A stretch of DNA of 64,000 nt from Euryodendron excelsum (Eukaryota > Streptophyta > Magnoliopsida > Ericales > Pentaphylacaceae): assembly GCA_033060915.1 (NCBI GenBank), contig CM065379.1, positions 38,879,318 to 38,943,317 of the forward strand, in the 5' to 3' direction. Of this stretch, positions 35,271 to 46,754 are shown piece by piece. Each line of letters opens with the position of its first letter. Position 1 is the stretch's first letter. Made by a program: the position numbers and the translations under genes. The notes under the pieces are model-generated. The model worked only from the letters and a program-made list of their open reading frames with translations, was not told where the DNA came from and searched no databases.

Positions 35271-35288
35271 TGGCGCCGTTGCCTGGGA
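35271..35288 (+). other. Primer-binding site of element B (tRNA-Asp)
   Basis: TGGCGCCGTTGCCTGGGA lies five bases after the LTR. It is complementary to the plant tRNA-Asp 3' end with one mismatch. Confidence 0.9.
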
Positions 35289-35805
35289 CTTGAAGGAACA
35301 AGCAAAGTGTGAAAAAGAAAAAAATTGCAAATCGTAAAGCCAAGGTGGGAATTGATCACCCACCTACGAGGGAAGCATCTACGGCTTCGGGCCTAGATAA
35401 TTTCTTCAAACTCAATGTGGATACCATGTTAGGATTTTTCTTTTTTTCTTTTCAATAGTTTTCTTTTGTTTGAATAATTAGTAGCATTGCATATTGCTAG
35501 GAGCATTAGAGGAGTTAGGTTAGTGTGTACTTTATTTGCTAATTGGTGGTATTCTAGCACGTGGAGTGGGAGATTGGAGTTGAAAAGCCGTTGTCCGGTA
35601 AAGAGAAAAAGCTGTTGTCCGGCATATATATATTGTTTGTGTATGATGTATTGACTAGGTTTGAGGCATACTATTTGTGCATTGCATTTGCATGTCCCAT
35701 TGGGCACGAATTGACAATAGATGCCTCTTACGAGTTGACCCACCATCACCGGCTAACACACCTTCTTCCGGAATTTCATTAGTGGTCGACCTAGGTGCAC
35801 CTCCT

Positions 35806-37185
35806 ATGGATGATCAAAATCCCGCAGCTAGGCTACCTAATGATGCTCCACCCAATCCAAATATCTTGCTGAACCCACCGATGGGTGGATTGCCACAACA
35901 CCCTCCTTTACATTTGGCCCATGGTTTAGGGGGAGAGAACATGGAAAATGCGAGCAACCATGGTGACACGGGGGCTCCCCAATTCCGAATGAGGGACTTC
36001 TTAAACCCACCGTGGCAAGCACCAAGTTCTTGCCTTGTTATTCTGCCCCACTATGCCGCTTTGAACATAAGGCCGGGCATGATGCAATTGCTTCCTCAAT
36101 TCCACGGAGTTGATTCGGAAAGGCCTTATGCCTTCATCAAGGAATTTGAGGATGCATGCTCATTAGTAATGGACAACTCATGTCCACGGGAAATCTTTTT
36201 TATTAAAATCTTTCCATTTTGTTTAAAGGATACTGCCAAGACGTGATTCAATTCTTTGAGACCACTTTCCATCCATTCTTGGCAAACTCTTCAAGGAGAG
36301 TTTTTGGAAAAATTTTTCCCGGAAAATAGAACGGAGGCGCTTAGACACCAAATCTCACAATTTTCTCTAATGTTGGGAGAATCATTTTTTCAGTGTTGGG
36401 AGCGGTTTAAAGAGCTCTTAGTTTCTTGTTCACACCATGGCTTTGCCGAATGACACATTATGAACATCTTTTACTCTTCGTTAACGCCCCAACTCAAGCA
36501 ATTCGTTGAGACTATGTGCACGGGAACATTTATGGATAAGCAACCTCATGAAGCTTATTCATACTTTGATTACCTAGCTAATTTGGCTCGCGATTGGGCC
36601 ACTACCGGGATCCAAAATCCCGAAGGTAGACCAAACACGCAAGGGGCGAAATATCAATTGAAAGAAGTTGATGATATGAATGCTAGGCTTGCCATAATGG
36701 CGAGAAAATTAGAGGCTCTAGAGTTTAAGAATGTAAGTTCAGTAGGGAGTGAAGAGCCTAAGGGAATTTGTTGTGCGGTTTGTGAGACCAAAGAGCATGA
36801 CACCACGTCATGCCCGGTTATCCCGGGGATTAAGGAAGCCTTGCATGGCCAAGCCAATGCTATTGGGCAATACAATCGAGGTGGGGGAAACCCCTACTCC
36901 AATACTTATAACCTGGGATGGAGGGATCATCCTAACTTTGGATGGCACAACGAGGGGACTTCAAATCCCCAAGCTTATCAAAGAGGGTATAACAATCCTC
37001 AATCTTATCAAGCCCCTCCTTCACAATCGCCCCCACAACATTACCAACCTCCACTGGTCACATCATTTCCTACCCAACCCAAACCATTTCAACCTCCACC
37101 TCAAGCTCAACCCAACACATACCTCCCCCCACATCGAAAGCCGTTGGAGGATACTCCCCAACAATTCATCCAAACCCAAGGGGGG
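35806..37185 (+). pseudogene. Element B gag
   Basis: Start chosen at the ATG of MDDQNPAARLP. A capsid-like region (FHGVDSERPYAFIKEFEDAC, FLEKFFPENRTEALRHQI) is followed by a CX2CX4HX4C knuckle lacking the usual glycine (CAVCETKEHDTTSC, about 36,768). A Pro/Gln-rich C terminus ends at a G-run near 37,180, where the frame shifts. Two internal TGA codons (36,244 and 36,451) sit where TGG is expected in this family. The protein would package the element RNA. Confidence 0.85.
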
Positions 37186-38519
37186 TAAACTTACGGGTTG
37201 ACAAAACTTTAGATGACATCAAGAGTCAATTGACTCTCCTTACTCAAGCGTTGGCCCTTACTGAGAAGGGTAAGTTGCCTGCACAACCTCAACCTAATCC
37301 TTCTAGGTAAGTCCATTCCACCGAAACCTTGGCCCAACCATCAACTAACCATGAGAATGTTTCGGCCATTACCACTTTGAGGAGTGGTAAAGTCATTGAC
37401 AAGACTATTTTTCCTAAGGACCCTAAAGGTAGGGTAAAAGAGTCTAAGGTAGATGAGGGGTCGAGCATTAATGAGGAAGAGTCTAGAAGAGGAAAAGGGG
37501 TTGAGAGAGGACCAAGTGAGAAGGAGGAGGGGAGTGAGAAAGAAAAAAATGAGAGGGAAGAGAAAGAGGAAGGGAATTGTGTGAAGAAAGAGCCAAGTGG
37601 GTCCATGCCCAATGTTGAGGAAGTTTTGAGAGAGGAACGTGAGATCTTGGCTCACGCTCCATTTCCTCACTGGTTAGTTAAACCCAAGAACCAACTAAGT
37701 TCGGAGATTTATGAGACTTTTAAGCAAGTCAAAATAAATCTACCACTCCTTGAAGCCATTAAACAAGTTCCCTTTTATGCTAAATTCCTTAAGGATTTAT
37801 GTACTGTTAAGAGGAGATTAAATGTGAGGGAGAACGCCTTTCTTGCTAAAGATGTTCATTCCGTTGTCCAAGTCAAAACCCCACCAAAGTATAAAGATCC
37901 CGGTTGTCCTACCGTGACTTGTGTCATAGGAGACCATAGGATAGAGGGGTGCCTCCTAGATTTGGGGCCGAGTGTGAATCTATTGCCGTACTCAGTGTAC
38001 GAGCAATTGGGGCTAGGTGAATTGAAACCTACGAGGATTACACTCCAGTTGGCGGACCGATCGATCAAAGCCCCTAGGGGAATAGTTGAGGATGTCTTAG
38101 TGAAAGTTGATAAGTTTTATTACCCGGCCGATTTTGTGGTGTTAGATACTCACCCGGTTGTAGATCCCGATACCCGGAACCACATTCCTATCATTTTGGG
38201 GCAACCCTTCTTAGCCACATGTGACGCCATCATCCATGTGCGGGGGGGTCTTTTAAAATTGTCCTTTGGGAACATGTCCGTTGAACTTAACATGTTTAAC
38301 GCGGGAAAACAACCGGGGGATTTAGAGGACGTCCAGGAGGTGAATCTTATTGATTCGATAGTGCAAGAGCACTTCAAAAGGCAAATGGTAGAAGACCCTT
38401 TGGAGAGAATGTTGACTTTGAGTGAGGGTTTAGATTGCTTGGGAGATGAGGAAGAGGGGGATGCTTTTAATGAGGGTAGTGGTCTAGAGGTATGTCCTAT
38501 CATGGCGGTGGGTCAATGA
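37186..38519 (+). pseudogene. Element B gag-pol linker and aspartic protease
   Basis: After a TAA near 37,308 the frame is open for 396 codons from 37,329. A highly charged Lys/Glu linker precedes the protease, with GCLLDLGPSVNLLPYSVYEQ at about 37,950. Athila-type elements usually have DLGAS at the active site, so P here is a change beside the catalytic Asp. The flap-side motif IILGQPFLATCDAIIHV follows. The upstream part has conserved ITLRSGKV. Confidence 0.85.
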
Positions 38520-38603
38520 ACCCCCACTTTTGAACCTTTGACCCCTAACCCTACCAAGGCCCAACCATCCTAATTAGAGGCTCCTACGCCCGATAGGAAG
38601 CCT

Positions 38604-40202
38604 TTGCCTTCTACCCTTAAATATGTGTTTTTGGGTAAAGGTGAATCTTATCCCGTAGTGATATCTTTATCACTTACGGAGGCTCAAGAAAAGAGCTTGT
38701 TGGAGGTGCTCAAAAAGCACCGGAAAGCCATAGGTTGGACAATTGCCGATTTGCACGACATTAGCCCTCTAGTATGCACTCATCGCATATATTTTGAGGA
38801 AAGGGCTAAGCCGGTGTGCCAAATGCAACGCTGATTGAACCCAACTATGAAGGAAGTGGTGAGGGGTGAGGTGCAAAAACTTCTTGATGCGGGTATTATA
38901 TACCCAATTGTTGACTCTAAATGGGTGAGTCTCACCCAAGTTGTCCCCAAAAAGTCTGGAGTGACGGTAGTTGAAAATGCAAATAATGAATTGATACCTA
39001 CCCGTATTCAAACCGGGTGGCGTATGTGTATAGACTACCGTCGCTTGAATACCGTAACTACCAAGGATCATTTTCCCCTTCCCTTCCTTGACCAAGTCTT
39101 GGAGCGGGTAGCGGGACGGGCCTACTATTGTTTCCTTGATGGTTACTCCAGATATAATCAATTGGTAATCGCCATAGAAGACCAAGCTAAAATCACATTT
39201 ACATGCCCCTTTGGCACATTTGCTTACAAGCGAATGCCCTTTGGGTTATGCAATGCTCCCGCCACTGTTCAGAGATGCATGATAAGTATTTTTAGCGATA
39301 TGGTGGAGTGAATTTTAGAGGTCTTTATGGTTGATTTTTCTGTATATGGGGACAACTTTGCTCAATGTCTTCAAAACTTAGAGTCGGTACTAAACCGTTG
39401 TGAGGAGAGCAATCTTGTGTTGAATTGGGAGAAGTGTCACTTTATGGTGACACATGGTATAGTCTTAGGCCACATCATCTCCGGGAGGGGCATTGAGGTA
39501 GATCCCGCTAAGGTCGAGCTTATTCAAAAGCTATCCTTCCCTAGGAACGTGAGAGATGTGAGATCTTTCCTTGGGCATGCCGGTTTTTACCGGCGCTTCA
39601 TTCAATCTTTTAGTTCCATTTCTAGGCACTTATGTGCCCTCTTGGCAAAAGACGTTCCATTTGAGTGGACTCCGTCTTGTCAGCTAGCTTTTGATAAGTT
39701 GAAAAAACATTTGACTACGACTCCCATAATCTGGCCTCTGGATTGGAGCCTACCTTTTGAATTAATGTGTGATGTTAGCGACTTTGTTGTGGGGGCCGTG
39801 TTGGGCCAACGAAATGAGAGGAAACCTCATGTGCTCCACTATGCGAGCAAAACTTTGAATGAAGCCCAAATAAATTATACCACCACCGAGAAAGAACTTT
39901 TGGCTACTGTGTTTGCTTTGGACAAGTTTCGCTCTTATTTAGTGGGGTCTCATGTGATTGTTTTCACCGACCACGTTGCACTCAAATACCTCTTGTCCAA
40001 ACCAGACGCAAAGCCTCGATTAATTAGGTGGATTCTCCTTCTTCAAGAGTTTGATCTTGAGATTAGGGATAAAAAGGGGGTGGAAAATGTTGTCGCGGAT
40101 CATTTGTCCTGCCTCTCTTTTGAGCACCCTACCAAAGATGACTCTCCTATTTGTGAGACCTTCCTCGACGAGCAACTCATGTCTTGCAACGCCTTGAATT
40201 AA
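38604..40202 (+). pseudogene. Element B reverse transcriptase and RNase H
   Basis: Reverse transcriptase motifs are WRMCIDYRRLNTVT, LDGYSRYNQLVIA, FGTFAYKRMPFGLCNAP and [11 protein letters not shown]. The last is normally FMDDFSVYG, so one of the two catalytic aspartates is valine (GTT for GAT). RNase H follows, with [34 protein letters not shown] and [11 protein letters not shown]. Stops at 38,832 (TGA) and 39,309 (TGA) interrupt it, and TAA at 40,200 separates it from the integrase. Confidence 0.92.
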
Positions 40203-41507
40203 GCCCTAACTCCTTGGTACGCCGATGTGGCCAACTATTTGGCCACAAAAGCCATTCCTTCTCATTGGTCCGCATTGGACAATAGGCAATTCTTTAGGCT
40301 AGTAAGACAATTCTTTTGGGACGAGCCGTATTTGTTCAAATATTGCTCGGATCAGATTGTACGGCGATGTGTGCCAGATGAGGAATTTGAAAGTGTAATA
40401 AAATTTTGCCATTCTCATGCATGTGGGGGCCATTTCTCTTCAAAGAAAACAGTGGCAAAAATTTTGCAATGTGGACTATATTGGCCGACTATGTTTAAAG
40501 ATGTGCATTCATTTTGTGTGGCGTGTGATAGATGTCAAAGGCTTGGAAGCCTTTCTAGGAAACACATGATGCCCTTTAACCCTATCCTTGTTTTGGAGGT
40601 TTTTGATTGTTGGGGCATAGACTTCATGGGCCCATTTCCTAGTTCTTTTGGGTATCTTTATATCTTAGTGGCTATAGATTATGTTTCCAAATGGGTTGAG
40701 GCAATACCGGCACGAACCAATGACCACTAAGTTGTGGTCAAATTTTTCAAAGAATACATTTTTTCCCGGTTCGGTATGCCTCGGGCCATCATCAGTTATG
40801 GTGGTTCTCATTTCTGTAATAAGCCCTTAGGGATACTCATGAGAAAGTACGGCATTATTCACAAAGTCGGTTTGCCTTACCATCCCCAAACACAAGGCCA
40901 AGTCGAATTAGCCAACTGTGAAATCAAGACAATCTTGGAAAAGACGGTTAATCTGTCTCGAAAGGATTGGTCTTTGTGCTTAATTGATGCATTGTGGGCC
41001 TATCGAACGGCCTACAAAACCATTCTAGGTGCCTCCCTGTACCGTCTTGTGTATGGAAAAGCATGTCACCTCCCCGTTGAGGTTGAACATAAGGCATATT
41101 GGGCTATTCGGCAATATAATGAAGGGTTGGGCGAAACCGGTGACCACCGGAAGCTCCAATTGAATGAGCTCAATGAAATAAGAAATGATGCGTATGAAAA
41201 TGCAAAAATTTCAAAGGCTAAAATGAAAGTCCGTCATGACCAACACATTCATTGCAAATCTTTTCATGTTGGTCAAAAAGTTCTTCTCTATAATTCCCGG
41301 TTGCATCTCTTTCCGGGAAAGTTAAGGAGTAAATGGTCCGGCCCCTACCAAATTAGGAAAATCTTTCCCTATGGTGCTATTGAGATGCAAAATCTTAAGA
41401 ATGGCACACCTTTCAAGGTCAATGGGCAAAGGTTAAAGCCTTATTTCGAGCCCTTCCGAGGCGAGGTAGATTGTGTGGATCTCATTGATCCACCAATCTT
41501 GGCTTGA
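40203..41507 (+). pseudogene. Element B integrase
   Basis: HHCC zinc-binding motif [10 protein letters not shown]...CVACDRCQR. The catalytic core has D in [12 protein letters not shown], then SYGGSHF where SDGGSHF is expected (Asp to Tyr), and E in [15 protein letters not shown] at 40,728 interrupts the core. The C-terminal part [16 protein letters not shown] is the usual Ty3 integrase tail without a chromodomain. The substituted Asp alone would abolish strand transfer. Confidence 0.92.
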
Positions 41508-42199
41508 TGATTGTCCCCTATGTGCTCCCGCCCTCCCGTGTTGATGTCCTGGTCTCTTTCGAGTTAGTGTTGCTTTGAGGACAATGCAATCTCTTAAGTG
41601 GGGGGTGGGGCGAGCTTGTTTTGTGCTCGGTTTTTGCGTTAAGTTGTATAGGTTGTTTTGTTTTGTTTTACTTCTTTTGCAGTTTTTGTTGTTAATTTAA
41701 TTTTTGTATAGTCTGTTGAGTTTTCTAGGTTTTTGCAGTGTATAAATCGAATTTTTGGGATTTACCGTTTGGATGGTGCGTCCGAATGCTTATTTTACCG
41801 TTCGGACGGTGAATTCGGACGACCCGTTGTGTTATAATTTCCCGTTCAGACGGTATCCAGACGCGCGTTAATTTGGACCGTTCAGACGCCTTTTTGACCG
41901 TTCGGACGGTTATTCCCCATTCGGACGGTGCGTCTGGACGGTATCTGGACGCGCGTCGAACGCTTGGCGTCCCCTATAAATAGGCAGCGTCCGTATTGAG
42001 TTCAGACTCACTACAGACGCTATACGGGGAGTTTTTGAGTGTTTTGAGAGTTCCTAGACGATAGCGGAGCCCTGCCGGAGCTCGAGCACGTGCCGTTGAC
42101 TCCTCCACCCTTTGTTTCATGCTTCCCTAGGTATTCCTGCATCCTTCCTCGCTTACTTTGTTCTTTACCTAGGATACTTTATAGGGTCTTTTGATAGTC
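41508..42199 (+). promoter_or_regulatory. Internal promoter-like region before the third ORF
   Basis: The ATTGAGG-like phrase TTTGAGGACAATGCAATC and a run AAGTGGGGGGTGGGG lie at 41,570-41,610. A cluster of CCGTTCGGACGG palindromes follows at 41,765-41,965, just like the LTR array. Then comes CCCCTATAAATAGGCAGCG with a consensus TATA box at 41,974-41,983, 217 bases before the ATG of the third ORF. A subgenomic transcript for the third ORF is inferred, not shown. Confidence 0.6.
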
Positions 42200-43474
42200 A
42201 TGGCAGGCAGAGGGGCCCCAGGTGCCCTTCCGACTGGCGTAGCTGAGGCTGAGCCAGCCCCAGCCTTTGACGTCACACGTTTTGTGTCTGAGGATGCATT
42301 CGAGGCATTCTCCTAGACTTGGATGAGGCGAGGCGTAGTGATTGAGTGCCAGATGGACCTAGAGCAGTTTAGGGGTCTTGGTTTTTTGTGGGCTGAGGCC
42401 TTTGAGGCCCGGGGTTGGGTCCCTTTGACTACCGTCGAGCGAGATGCCATTTTTGTCTTGCTCGCTGAGTTTATGGCAAACGTGTCAGCCTGTTGTTTTA
42501 CCCCAGGACACGAGCAGATTACGTCCTGGGTTAGCAGGTTTGACATTGGGATCACCCCCACCATTTTTGCAAAGGTGTATGGGCTGCCTAGGGTGGCAGA
42601 CCCTCAGTATAGTTTCCCATCTAGGGGGGCCCCGGATGACTTCAGAGTCGTTTCCGACAAGGTTTGCCTCCCAAGCACTGATTGGGGTTTGCGTCGGCAG
42701 GTGGTGGTCAGCTCATTGCTTCCGATCTACGCCCCCTTATATATTTTTTGTTGTCAGTCAGTCTACCCCATTGCTAGGCACTCTGAGGTTAAGAGGAGTA
42801 GGGCTAGTCTTTTGTGGGTTATTAGGGCGGGTAGGTCCATAGATCTTTCGTTATTTCAGTTTAGAGCCCTAGCAGAGGAGATTACGAACCCACGTGCTCA
42901 GGGATCCATCCCTTTTGCGGTCCTTTTGATGCGAATGATCGAGGCTGCTTTCGGGGCCCCTGCTATTGGACTTCCTCGTCTCCCACAGTCGAGGGAGCCC
43001 ATTGGTAGATCTACCATTTAGCGGGGATTGAGATCTCGCAGACTGTAGTAGCAGTAGGAGCAGTTCCAGCCACAGCCACAGCCACAGCCACAACAGCAAC
43101 AGCAGTCGGGACTTGCTGAGCCGGATCTTGCTAACCCGGATCAGTACGACCCCGATATTCATTAGCATTAGCAGCACTTTCAGCTGCCACCGATGCCCGA
43201 TCCGGCATTGTAGATGCTTGAGCAGATGCGGTAGACCTTAGATATGTTAGCTGCGAGATCGGCACAGTAGTCTGCCGACATTGCTAGGTTGGAGGCTGCC
43301 CATGCAGCTCATTTTGCAGCACTTGAGGGCCAGATCCGAGCCCAGTCCGAGCAGATCACCGCACTTCAGGGTCAGACCCGGGGCTAGAGCAGGATCATAG
43401 AGGAGCTTTTTGTTGAGGTCCGAGCCCTTAGGTCTACCGTTGCACTGCCTCCAGATGACGATGGAGATGATTGA
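42200..43474 (+). pseudogene. Third ORF of element B (env-position, putative plant transposon protein)
   Basis: One frame runs from the ATG at 42,200 to TGA at 43,472, 425 codons, interrupted by 11 in-frame stops, all TAG. The first part (LWAEAFEARGWVPL, FMANVSACCFTPGHEQI, TIFAKVYGLPRV) fits the domain annotated as a putative plant transposon protein in Athila-like third ORFs. A Gln/Pro repeat (about 43,055-43,105) follows, then a Gln/Leu-rich coiled-coil-like tail ending in DDDGDD. No signal peptide is evident at the start and no convincing transmembrane pair is seen, so an envelope role is unsupported. Confidence 0.75.
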
Positions 43475-45208
43475 TAGTTTAGGATTGTGATGCATTTTTG
43501 TACACACATAGCATATCATTGCATCATTTTTTGTACATTGTTTTGACATAGTGTATATTGTTTTCATATAGTGGATTATATTTTGAGATTCCTTTACTGT
43601 ACATCATTTACTTTTGTATCCCCTTGTTCTTTATCTTGTATTGTTAGATGTTTTAGCTACAGGTGTTCACAGATTTTGGTTTTTGTTACTCGCCTGTACT
43701 ATTTTGATGGGGATTTTGGTAATGTATGGTATCAGTTTCAGTCTTCATTTCTCCCACGCATCTAATTACATCTCTTATTATGCATGTTAGGCTAGCTTTT
43801 GCGATTCATGTGTTGACTCGTTTTTGATGCACTATAACACCGTTTTTGACATTAAAACCCGACTTAGATTGAGATGGACTCGTTTTCTTACTTTTAACTC
43901 CATGGAGAGTGCTTGATTCATGCATTGGTAGAAAGTTATACACCGTTCACATGAGTTATGCTTTGCAACATATTTTTGTTACTCTACCTTGCAGTTTCAT
44001 CCATACTTAGTGGAGATTATCACCTTGTGAGTTTTAGAGTGTTTACCGTCTTTTTGAGAGTCTACATTTACTCAAGGATTGATCTTTCATCTTCATTTCT
44101 TTTGAATAACTTCTTTATGCTTGCTTTTGGTTCATAAGACGAATTCTGATATTAGGATTGACACTTTTACTATGTGGAATATTATAATTTGGCATCTTTA
44201 TGTAATTCTAGGCCCATTTCCTTCTTGATAGCCATTATCCTTTTTGTCTTTCACCATATAACCCATTTATCATTTCATTTTTCACCAACTCCTTCCTCGA
44301 AAGATATCATTGAAACTTTTGTAATTCATATCATTTTTCTTTACTATGTTAGGAAGCAAAGATATATGATGTAAAAAAAAAAAAAAAAGAAAAAGAAAAA
44401 GAAGAGTAAGAGAAAAGAAAAAGAAGTGGGTATATGATAAAAAAAGAAGAAGAAGAAGAAGAAGAAGTTTTGAACATAACGCAAAGTGGCATCAAAGTTA
44501 TAGAGAAGGAGTATAAAAAAAAATAAATAGAGAGAGAGAGAGAGAGAAAAGAAAAAGAGAAGTGTTTATTGTTTGAATCTTTGGGTACATAACAAGGGAG
44601 TTGGGTATGATTTCTTTCCATCACCTCATTAACATATGATGTGTTTTGCATTTATCTCACATCATTCCTACTTTACCTCTTCGCCTTCCAAATTGCTTAA
44701 TCGATCCAAAGATGCTTCATTATAATTTTCATTAGAGTAAAAATTTTTATCTTGTCAATTCTTTGAATCATTGTGCATCTATGAACATTCTCTCAGGAAG
44801 TTATGCCAAAGGCGATACACGTACATATTGTCCGGTTCTTCATTTTGGATATTTTCACTTGTTTTGCCTTGTACATTTACTCTATTGTTGAACATATCAT
44901 TGTGTGAACCTTGTGGGTCTTTTCATTCCGAGTGTATGCCCGGTGAGAATTGAATCAAAACTTTACGGTTCAGAAGTGTATAATTGAGTTCCTTATATGT
45001 TGCTTAGCATTGGCTTATCAAGCACGCGTGCACAAACTTCTCTATTGTATGAATTTTTGCATAAACTCCTACATGTGTTTGAGGTTTGAGATGTGTCCAT
45101 CGATATCTTGAGTGGGTTGTGCATATTTTGTTTCTTTTATCGTCTTTAATTATTTCCTTTCTATAGTACATTTTGCTAGGGACTAGCAAAAGCTAAGTTG
45201 GGGGGTGT
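43475..45208 (+). other. Element B 3' non-coding region
   Basis: No coding signal. It shares order and phrases with element A downstream of its ORF (GTGGAGATTATCACCTTGTGAG, ACATTTACTCAAGGAT, the purine tract at 44,370-44,570, GGTGAGAATTGAAT). It ends in GCTAAGTTGGGGGGTGT, the polypurine tract at 45,194-45,208. Confidence 0.8.
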
Positions 45209-46749
45209 TGATTCCATTCTAAAAGTGTAATCTTTGTCCCCTAATGAAGTGTTTGATAGCCTTTATATGGGTATTATTATAGATTTTTAGCAATAAATTG
45301 TTCTCAACTGTTTTTATATCTATATTGCAGGTTTTTGGTGTTAAATTGGTGGAAAAAGGGGCTTAAAGGAGAGAAGAGCGTCCGGACGGACCGTTCGGAC
45401 GGTTAAACTGTTCGGACGGTGCGTTCGGACGGACAAAATACCGTTCGGACGCCTAGGCCATTCGGACGGACAAGGGACCGTTCGGACGCCTCGTTCAGAC
45501 GGGCGAATTACCGTTCGGACGGTGCGACGGATATTGGAGTTCCAGAGTCTATATTTCTCGTCCAAAGCCGTTCCAGAGGCGTTATTTTCCGTCCAAAGCC
45601 GTTCCAGAGTCGTCTTTTTCCATTCGAAGAATTACAGAGCCGAGTTTCCTCGTCCGAAGACCGTCCGGACGCATATCAGACGCACTTAAGACGCACTTCG
45701 GACGGTGAGTGCAGATTTGCCCTACAACCCAGCAGTCGAAGAAAAAGAAGGGGATATCAGATTTTAGGGTTTCCAGCTGCGGGTAGAGAGGAAAAATAGG
45801 GGAAAATCTTGTATTTTGCTTTGATTCAATTTACTTTGTTGTATTTAGGGCTTTTGGAAGTATGTAGATAGATTTCTTGGGTTGATTTAGTGTAAACTCT
45901 CATATTCTCTACATTTCAATATATATACACTTTTGAGTTAAAATCAAGATGTTGTCTCTACACTTTGGAAAGCTTTTAACCATGGATTCTTCAAGCTAAA
46001 CTCATTGTTTGGGAGCAAATGTGAAGATCTATCAAGGAATGCATGGAAAATGAAAGGGGAGTTCTTGGATCTCATTGAATATCTTGTTTACTTATTTTTC
46101 CCTAATTATGTTGGAATTAATTTGTGTAGAAATCTTAGATCTATAATCATAGTTAATAACATGTGATTTATTTCCTAAGAACCCATAAATTATGATAAAA
46201 CTTAATTCCAAAATAATTAGAGATCCCTAAAATTTCAAAGCTAAATCTTCCGAATCAAGGGCCTTTGGACGGTTCTTGATTCGAGTTAACTGAAACTCCC
46301 CATTTCAAATTCCATGCTAGAATTGGTAGATTGGAACATTTTAACCCAAACCCCCTTCTTTAATCAAGTTAAATCTCTATTTGTGTTCATTTAGAATTTC
46401 GGTTAAATTAAGAGTTGATTTAGTGTTAAGTGTGGTTGTTGTAGTAGAATGTTCATAATTGTCAATTCACTTTAGCTAGAAGTAAGTTGTAGGTTTAAAT
46501 TTCATTTTAATTGCTTGCCTAGTTGTTAGTAAACCAAACCCTCAAACACCAAAAGATTTTCGGTCAAATTTTAGCTAACAAAGCAATCGATTTCACTCTT
46601 GGTTTGCGGTTGCAATCTGAACATATTTCTAAAGTCTACTCATTCCTATTGCTAAATTGGCACAGGTCTCTTGGGAGAACATGATAGTGGGAGTACCTCA
46701 CTTAAACTACAAGCACCCCCGTCGCGGTGAGCGTGGAAGGGACGAGTCA
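45209..46749 (+). repeat. Element B 3' LTR
   Basis: TGATTCCATTC...GGGACGAGTCA, followed directly by the right AGTAG duplication. The palindrome cluster is at 45,380-45,705. It has an extra CCGTTCGGACGG segment at its left side and lacks a segment near its right side relative to the 5' LTR. Confidence 0.95.
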
Positions 46750-46754
46750 AGTAG

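Larger units (their letters stand above)
33726..46749 (+). mobile_element. Athila-like Ty3 LTR retrotransposon B (complete, 13.0 kb)
   Basis: Two LTRs of 1,540 and 1,541 bp, perfect 5-bp target duplication AGTAG (33,721-33,725 and 46,750-46,754), tRNA-Asp primer-binding site, gag, protease, reverse transcriptase/RNase H, integrase, and an extra third ORF after pol. The tRNA-Asp primer, the DLG-type protease, the lack of a chromodomain and the third ORF point to the Athila/Tat side of Ty3 elements. It is inserted into a copia remnant. Every ORF is broken by stops. Confidence 0.95.

Noticed and set aside
36654..38503. Minus-strand open frames of 70-117 codons under gag and protease
   Set aside because: Antisense shadows of the retrotransposon coding region with no independent motif.
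42444..43567. Other-frame ORFs over the third ORF of element B (plus 42,444-42,842; minus 42,869-43,567)
   Set aside because: They overlap the main frame, which has domain-like sequence and continues to a natural end; these do not.
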